From: Rapana venosa
Taxonomy: Eukaryota > Mollusca > Gastropoda > Neogastropoda > Muricidae
Length of the DNA stretch: 64,000 nucleotides
Reading direction: 5' to 3'
Assembly (NCBI GenBank): GCA_028751875.1
Contig: CM054135.1
Location: 9,655,439-9,719,438 of the forward strand
Shown here: in pieces, positions 58,762 to 64,000 of the stretch
Layout: each line of letters opens with the position of its first letter
Numbering within the stretch: the first letter of the stretch is position 1
Notes under the pieces: generated by a model
What the model was told of the DNA's origin: nothing
Seen by the model: the letters and a program-made list of their open reading frames with translations, nothing else
Databases searched by the model: none
Made by a program: the position numbers and the translations under genes

Positions 58762-58996
58762 CTTGGCTGTATTAAGATCTGGTTCCTCTTGGATAAGCCT
58801 ATATAAAAATGACTTGGGATCCCTTCCTAGTGTTGTTCGTGTAGTCATAAAAGTTGTTCCCACCAACGTTGAGCTTTACCCATTCTTTTTTGCTTCTCCG
58901 CACTCTTGCAGCGTCGATTTCAGAGTTGCTGCTTTGGTTGACTTCCAACTCCATAGAATCTGCAGTTGACATGACTACTCCGTTCTTTTTCTCCAT
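58762..58996 (-). CDS. KCTD5: KCTD2/5/17-family protein, coding exon 1 (BTB adaptor for Cullin-3)
   Basis: This is the first coding exon of a gene whose six exons give a 228-residue protein; human KCTD5 is about 234. Members of this family are cytosolic pentameric BTB adaptors that bring substrates to Cullin-3 ubiquitin ligase. Known links are G-protein beta-gamma turnover and, for fly insomniac, sleep. The ATG at 58996 is the first in frame after an upstream TGA. About 38 non-conserved residues come first, then the BTB start WVKLNVGGNNF (about residues 39-49), then MTTRTTLGRDPKSFLYRL. The two parts are in different frames because of one extra base in the A4 run at 58849-58852. Without it the exon is exactly 78 codons, phase 0, ending at the donor AAG|GTAAGT. 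The vertebrate paralogues KCTD2, KCTD5 and KCTD17 cannot be told apart here; a single invertebrate co-orthologue is expected. Confidence 0.95.
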
Positions 58997-59200
58997 AGAG
59001 CAGTGGAACACGCACAACACCAGTCAAGGCACTGGCAAAGACAAACGGAAGCTGTGATTTACTAGAAATCACCCAGGCGCGTAAAGGTAGCAGATGAAAA
59101 TGTTCAAGTAGGCATTTTGGCTTAGATACTCTCGCAGAATCTCGCGGAAGCAGACAGACGAGAACCTTGGAAGGTCAAGGGTAGCCAAATCGTCTGCAAA
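58997..59200. promoter_or_regulatory. Bidirectional promoter shared by KCTD and ATP5PD
   Basis: These 204 bp separate two divergent start codons, so both 5' UTRs and core promoters must fit here or overlap the genes. The stretch is richer in CG dinucleotides than its surroundings. It has two TCTCGC motifs near 59131 and 59142, resembling part of the TCTCGCGAGA element. The ATP5PD start lies in AAAATGGCAGCC, which fits the YY1-type AANATGGC signal common at housekeeping and mitochondrial gene starts. No TATA box is visible. The assignment as promoter is inferred from gene layout. Confidence 0.75.
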
Positions 59201-59321
59201 ATGGCAGCCAAAAGAATCGCGAGGTCAGCGGTTGACTGGCCGCTTTCAAAGAACGTGTCCCTGTGAGACAACAAGAATTTTACAGAGCTTTCAAGGCCAA
59301 GAATGACAACTTCATCAACAA
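59201..59321 (+). CDS. ATP5PD: Mitochondrial ATP synthase subunit d, coding exon 1
   Basis: Subunit d is part of the peripheral stalk of mitochondrial F1Fo ATP synthase on the matrix side of the inner membrane, helping to hold the catalytic head against rotation. The exon starts MAAKRIARSAVDW, close to the fly subunit (MAARRIAQSSINW), and then continues AFKERVPVRQQEFYRAFKAK and NDNFIN. The two parts are in different frames: around 59238-59241 one G appears to be missing (TGGCCGC, where W-A-A-F predicts TGGGCCGC). With that base the exon has 40 codons plus two bases, and the frame then stays open through three more exons. The donor is ACAA|GTGAGT. Confidence 0.93.
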
Positions 59322-59865
59322 GTGAGTAAATGATGCTGAGTGATTATTCGTATCTCGGGATAGGTGTGATCAAGTGACCTGCCCAATGTCATTGGATGAT
59401 TCCGAATTCGGCTAAAGTTAGCAATTGGTCTGTAACATAGTTTCGCCGGCCGCAATCATTCCCCCCCCCCCCCCCCCCCCCACCCCCCAAAAAAAAAATC
59501 AATTAAAAAAAAATATATATATATATTTGATAGTTCAATAAAATTGAAGAAGGCTGAAAATTCGCAACAGAAGGGGGCTTACTCAGAAGAAATCAAAAGC
59601 CTGTCTGTACAGTGTATGCCTAGTTTGTAATTGTACCGTAACTTGAAGTTGAACTTAGAACTTGTCTCTAGTCTGTGGCAAGATCTGTATCATGAAGATG
59701 AACACCTTGCAGGCCCCCCAGGACCTATTGAGAGTCAGTTTACAACTTCCAAAATCCATAGTACTCATCTAACTTCTAAGTTCATAACCTCTTGTAACTG
59801 AAAGTCTGTGCTTTCCATTTTCTCTTCATCTTTAGACTTTACCCCACCCCCTCCTCACACACAAA

Positions 59866-59910
59866 CACACACTCACAGTGATCACACACAGACACACACA
59901 TGAGTCACAG

Positions 59911-59950
<40 letters not shown>

Positions 59951-60130
59951 TCACAGATCACATGCATACATAACACATACAGTAACAGTACTAACAGTAA
60001 CACATACAAGTAACACACACACACACACACACACCACTCACTCACTCACTCACTCACTCACTCACACAACACACACACATCACAGTCACTCAGTGAATCA
60101 CTCACTCACACACACACACACACACACAAA
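59866..60130 (+). repeat. (AC)n and (ACTC)n tracts in ATP5PD intron 1
   Basis: AC runs at 59920-59946 and 60015-60033, and about seven ACTC units near 60034-60063. Confidence 0.9.
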
Positions 60131-60618
60131 CATACACTTTTGACTTGACTTGTCAGATGAAGGGAAAGTCAAATAGTCTTGCATAAAAGATGTTCAAGAA
60201 CTTATGAAAATGGTTTTTGGAAGTGGGAAACTGATTCCGGGTAGGTCCTGGAGGTGTGCAAGTGCGCATGCGCGCGCACACACACACACAATCTCACACA
60301 CACACACAGTGACACACACACACACTTGTAAAGTTCTACACACACACATTTTCTTGATATCACTCTTTAGTGGAAGGATGTAACTTAACCTGAAAAACTA
60401 ACACTGTTGTATATAATTTTGTTATTGATCTAATTATAAGACGCATTTTAATTTTTGATTTTTGTGTTGTTTGCTATGTTTTGGTTTGGGGTTTTTGTTT
60501 GTTTGTTTTTTTGGCTTGTGTTCAGCTCATTATGACTTAAGAAGTTTAGTGACTTGGAATTTCCTAGTACCATACTTAGTGATAAATTAGTACTTATTCT
60601 ATTGTTTTTTCTTTCCAG

Positions 60619-60715
60619 AGTTCACCAATTTCCAGAGGAGCTGCCCAAGATTGATTTTGCCTTCTACAAGGCCAGGCTACCCAACCCTGCTCTTGCAGAT
60701 CAATTCCAGAAAGCT
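60619..60715 (+). CDS. ATP5PD: Mitochondrial ATP synthase subunit d, coding exon 2
   Basis: This exon is 97 nt, one base plus 32 codons, between TTCCAG and GCT|GTAAG. It encodes VHQFPEELPKIDFAFYKARL and then PNPALADQFQKA. This matches the conserved PPxIDWAxYKxxVxxAGLVDxFxK block of subunit d, including the IDF/IDW and YK positions. The acceptor follows a clean pyrimidine tract (TTTTTTCTTTCCAG). The phase completes the Lys codon split from exon 1. Confidence 0.96.
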
Positions 60716-61380
60716 GTAAGTTGCCTATTTTGATTTCATTTATCATTTAATCACATCTACAGCAAGTACAAATAATTGATTAACTTTTCACTTTTGTTTA
60801 ATGTTGTACTGAAGTGATGTACCACGTAGTCCCAAGGTTCATCAGAGACAATCAAACATACTGAAATGTAGTATGTACATAAGTAAATCTGCATTCAGCT
60901 CCAAAGCTGATACTATGGTAAATGAATTGAAAAGACTTGCGTTTAAATATATGGAAATGCATACATTTCAAAAATTAATCTTAGACTTGAAAGAATATTA
61001 TAAAGTTGGAATTATATGGATATATAAATAAATATAAATATAAATATATATATATATATATGTATGTATAATGACAATGTATGTGTCTTAAATTGATATT
61101 TGACTTGAAAAAATATAAAGTGGGTGGTCTAGCAAAGACTGCAAATAAATTTACTCTTTATCATATAAAATCTATTCCAACTTGTGCTTTGATAGAACTT
61201 TCCTGATTTTCATTGTTACTGTTAGCATAGGTGGTAAATTTTTATGATCAACAAAAGCATTAAATGTCAGCACTTTACAGGTTTTTATAAGGCAATCTGA
61301 TGCATTTACACACACATATGTGTGTATGCATATTGCATACACACACTCCTGTGCATACATTTGCATACTACTACTAGTTA

Positions 61381-61382
<2 letters not shown>

Positions 61383-61413
<31 letters not shown>

Positions 61414-61482
61414 ACACCACACCACACCACACCGCACCACACCACACCACACCACACCACACACACACACACACACACACAC
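61383..61482 (+). repeat. (AC)n-(CCACA)n-(AC)n array before ATP5PD exon 3
   Basis: AC runs flank about ten CCACA/CCGCA units. It ends 36 bp before exon 3 and overlaps the expected branch-point area. Confidence 0.93.
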
Positions 61483-61518
61483 ACTGATGAACAGTTGCTG
61501 TTTTATGTGCTCTTGCAG

Positions 61519-61596
61519 TATGAAGCTATGACAGTTTCTTACCCAACTGACAAGAGCAATATGCTGAAAACAATTGACGATGAGGAGAAAGCAGCG
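61519..61596 (+). CDS. ATP5PD: Mitochondrial ATP synthase subunit d, coding exon 3
   Basis: This exon is exactly 26 codons, phase 0, between TCTTGCAG and GCG|GTAAG. It encodes YEAMTVSYPTDKSNMLKTID followed by DEEKAA. It matches the family segment YEALKVPYPxDKxxxxVDAEEK, which lies in the long helical part of the stalk subunit. A (CA)n/(CCACA)n array lies immediately upstream in intron 2. Confidence 0.96.
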
Positions 61597-61744
61597 GTAA
61601 GAAACAGTGGATTTATTTGTGTGTGTATGTTTTCATGTGTGTGTGTGCTGGTGGGAAGATCTGGTGGTTTGGGGTTTGTTTTTTTTAATTGGTTTTGATT
61701 GGATTGATATAGCAGAAGAGAGTAAAACTGTGATATTCCAAAAG

Positions 61745-61995
61745 TTTTCCAGCCACTGTGGTACAGTGGTTAGCACATGAAGTTTCTGGCTGAAAGGTGA
61801 TGGGTTCAAATTTCTTAAAGCGGTAGGTTTTTTTTCAGACTATGGCTAGTTTCTACCCTGAGCAAGTTTGCAAGGGGCTTATTGGGAAGATTGGGACCAC
61901 ACAGTCACGCCTTCTGAGAGAATACTCTATTGGTCAAATTACATGACTTAACACTGCATGTGTCTATATCTCAGGCCTGATTAATGCCAGAATAT
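61745..61995 (+). mobile_element. tRNA-derived SINE in ATP5PD intron 3, unrelated body
   Basis: It has GTGGTACAGTGGTTAGCACA (A box) and GGTGATGGGTTCAAATTTCT (B box). The body (GGGACCACACAGTCACGCC, GCATGTGTCTATATCTCAGG) does not match family A. Confidence 0.6.
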
Positions 61996-61999
61996 AGTA

Positions 62000-62689
62000 T
62001 GACATTAAGTGAAGAATTCAACCCTGTCAAGCAGTCTCAAAGCTGGCGCATTTCCATTGCATCATTATGATATCATCCCCATCATCATTGATGCTCATGC
62101 AAAAAAAAAAAATCCCCCCAAAATCTCTGATTGTATGGCCCATGTTGGCTCTGGTTGCATGGTGATTTCAGTGTCAGCCTTTGTTTCCTGTGCACTTCAA
62201 TACTCACAGTGAGTCGGTGTCAAATCCTTGATGGTCAGAGATTCATAGGAGGTCATGGGGAGGGAGGTTGTCGGGGTCACCACCTCAGGTGGGCATCTTG
62301 CTCGGCTTCTCCACTAAGCTATTATTGTCATCAGCAGGGAGCGTAGTATGTCGTGTCTACTCCTGAATATGTTAGCACTGGAAAGGCACCACTGAGCACC
62401 ACCAAGGTGACCCAGCAGCAGTGCAGGGCCCTTCTGGTTGGTGGCCCCAACAGCAGCTGAACATTGAAAGTTCTCTTATGGACTTGTGACCCTGGGGATA
62501 CCACATGACAAGCGTGGGCATGGTTGGGGGTGAATAGATGGGAATGAGCAGTATGGGAACAGTAGGACATGAACATCTACTTAAGATCAGGCAGCAACAA
62601 AAGCCCATTTATGGCTAGAGTTTTAGATCAGTCTTCGTTATACTATAGGGAAGAGAAAACCCAGTCAAAGCCAGGTATATTATTTATTT
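62000..62689. other. ATP5PD intron 3 sequence of balanced composition
   Basis: The segment 62200-62620 is GC-richer than the rest of the intron and may be an old repeat. It contains no stable frame and no motif I know. Confidence 0.4.
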
Positions 62690-63032
62690 GCACATTTTGT
62701 CCTGTGGGGATGCCAGGGGCTTGTCAGTATAAATAGCATCCACATCTACTGGAAATTCTGTGCTAGGAATTCCATCTTTTCTATCCCTCTCTTTCTTTCT
62801 TCCTTGTTTGTTTTCTGCCTGTCACCTCTTTCTTGTCTATTTTCTGCCTTCTTGGTCCATTCTCCTGCCTTTTCTCCAGAAAGACTTAAAAGATAACATT
62901 TTATCTCCATGCCAAATTCGGATGTGCTGGGCTTGACCTATCAGGTGCTTAAAAAAAAATGCAATGGAAAGCGATTTTTGTCATATAACAGTCAACAATA
63001 GTTGTCTGAGCATTTGACGACGACAAAGAAGA
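62690..63032 (-). repeat. Family C repeat, copy 5, in ATP5PD intron 3
   Basis: Reverse orientation. The plus strand shows TTCTGCCTTCTTGGTCCATT, GGATGTGCTGGGCTTGACC and GACGACGACAAAGAAGAA. It is the only minus-strand copy in the window. Confidence 0.8.
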
Positions 63033-63150
63033 ATCTGCGTGTTGAAGCCTGAAAAAGCAAAAGAATGTATTAATAAGGACTGTTTATATTCATGATGGAA
63101 TCTTGCTGCAGTACATGTGAATCTAACAGATCTGTATTTCATTTGGGCAG

Positions 63151-63213
63151 ACTGAACTGAGCAAGGCCTTTGTGGCAGAAAGGCAGCAGGAAATCGGTGA
63201 TGCCAAACTGCTG
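63151..63213 (+). CDS. ATP5PD: Mitochondrial ATP synthase subunit d, coding exon 4; gene continues beyond the window
   Basis: This exon is exactly 21 codons, phase 0, between TTGGGCAG and CTG|GTGAG, encoding TELSKAFVAERQQEIGDAKL and a final L. It corresponds to the helical region before the conserved PFxxMTxEDxxxAFP motif. That motif and the C terminus are not in the window, so about 40-50 residues should be encoded to the right of 64000. In total 120 residues are visible here. Confidence 0.93.
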
Positions 63214-64000
63214 GTGAGTTGTCCTTTTTTTTCTCTCTCTCAGTTATATCTCTTGTTGACCGACCTCAAGGGTACAGTGGTAAGAAAGAAGTAGGAGTTT
63301 CAAGATCCCATGAAAGTGGGGGGGAAAAAATATTTTGAACTGTTCATCCAGATGTGAATGAGGTAGAAGTTTTTTGGTGATTTTTTGTTGTTGTTGGTTG
63401 TTCATTTGATTGTTTCATCTGTTGTTATTGTTGTTGTTGGGTGTTTTTTTTAATCAAGAAGGAAAGAAAACAAGCTTTTTTTCCCCTGTTCCTCAGCTAG
63501 AGGTTCACCAATGGTGAGATTTTTGGATATGCAACTGTTCTTTCCGCCTCACCATTTAGGTAAGGTAGCCGCATTCTGACTGCAGGCATGTTTTTGGGTA
63601 TCATTTGTTTGTCTTGATTTGAAGATGGGTATGTTTGTTTGTGTTTACTTTTTTGTTTGTGTGAACTTTTGTTGTTGTTGTTGTATTTTCAAGAGAAATG
63701 GGAAGAAGATGTCATAAATTTTTATATAAAGCAAAAGGATTTGTGTGAATCTCATTTATTCTGTCGGTTATTGGGTTTTATTTCCATAATTTTTAATATG
63801 TGTCACCATTGTTTCAAATCAATATCCTCGATACAGAAGAAAATGCATTCCCCTAAAGATACACATATATTATGTATGATCACAGTATCTGAGTATGTTC
63901 AGCTGTCCAAGATCAACACAGAGAAAAAAATGCATTCCTCTAAAGACGTATCTGTGATCACTGTGAATTGAGCTATTCAAGATAGACACAGAAAAAAATA
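63214..64000. other. Start of ATP5PD intron 4
   Basis: T/G-rich with TTG repeats near 63385-63440 and 63670-63685, a family F repeat, and two related A-rich pieces ending GAAGAAAATGCATTCC and GAAAAAAATGCATTCC near 63837 and 63923. No further exon of subunit d is present. Confidence 0.5.
63484..63602 (+). repeat. Family F short repeat, copy 3, in ATP5PD intron 4
   Basis: TGTTCCTCAGCTAGAGGTTC, ACCAATGGTGAGATTTTTGG, then GTAGCCGCATTCTGACTGCA. It is parallel to the copy at 29128. Confidence 0.6.

Overview
The window is nuclear DNA of a metazoan, most likely a mollusc and probably a marine gastropod. The reasons are spliced genes with long introns, very dense (AC)n, (AG)n and poly-C tracts, many tRNA-derived SINEs, and SINE heads that resemble molluscan 5S rRNA. 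The species cannot be named from the sequence. Almost every long open frame here is microsatellite or repeat translation. The real coding sequence is a set of short exons found by reading splice sites.

Two genes are certain. A KCTD2/5/17-family gene (BTB adaptor for Cullin-3, fly homologue insomniac) lies on the minus strand from 58996 to 37482. It has six coding exons with matching phases and encodes 228 residues once one extra base in exon 1 is discounted. The mitochondrial ATP synthase subunit d gene (ATP5PD) lies on the plus strand from 59201. It has four coding exons in the window and continues past position 64000. Their start codons are 204 bp apart, head to head, so they should share a bidirectional promoter. 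As I recall, human KCTD2 and ATP5PD (old name ATP5H) are also neighbours, on 17q25, so this may be an ancient conserved gene pair. The first coding exon of each gene carries a single-base indel in or next to a homopolymer, which suggests consensus errors rather than two dead genes.

A third, unidentified minus-strand gene probably starts near 18886. A YY1-like ATG and a CRE (TGACGTCA) precede a short first exon. A phase-compatible coiled-coil exon lies at 11546-11600, and a Cys-rich candidate exon at 2555-2622. Its middle lies in a damaged assembly stretch: 10.1-10.9 kb is repeated as a noisy collinear copy at 11.5-12.3 kb, and the two are separated by a poly-C block that looks like base-calling failure.

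Layout: 0-13 kb holds microsatellites, repeats and the candidate gene. 13-18.8 kb is mostly unique AT-rich DNA plus (AC)n. 18.8-19.4 kb holds the promoter of the unknown gene beside a (CG)n/(GT)n tract. 19.5-24.4 kb is a dense cluster of SINEs, a LINE 3' end and a decayed mariner transposase. 24.5-37.5 kb is AT-rich and lies downstream of KCTD; part of it may be 3' UTR. 37.5-59.0 kb is KCTD, with SINEs and LINE remnants in its introns. 59.2-64 kb is ATP5PD.

The repeat families include a tRNA SINE (A), a chimeric tRNA/5S rRNA SINE with a TTTACC tail (B), an unclassified repeat of about 330 bp (C), an approximately 300 bp repeat (D), an element ending in GCGCTATATAAATTCCAT plus an ATT-rich tail (E), and a short repeat (F). 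Several are nested in one another.
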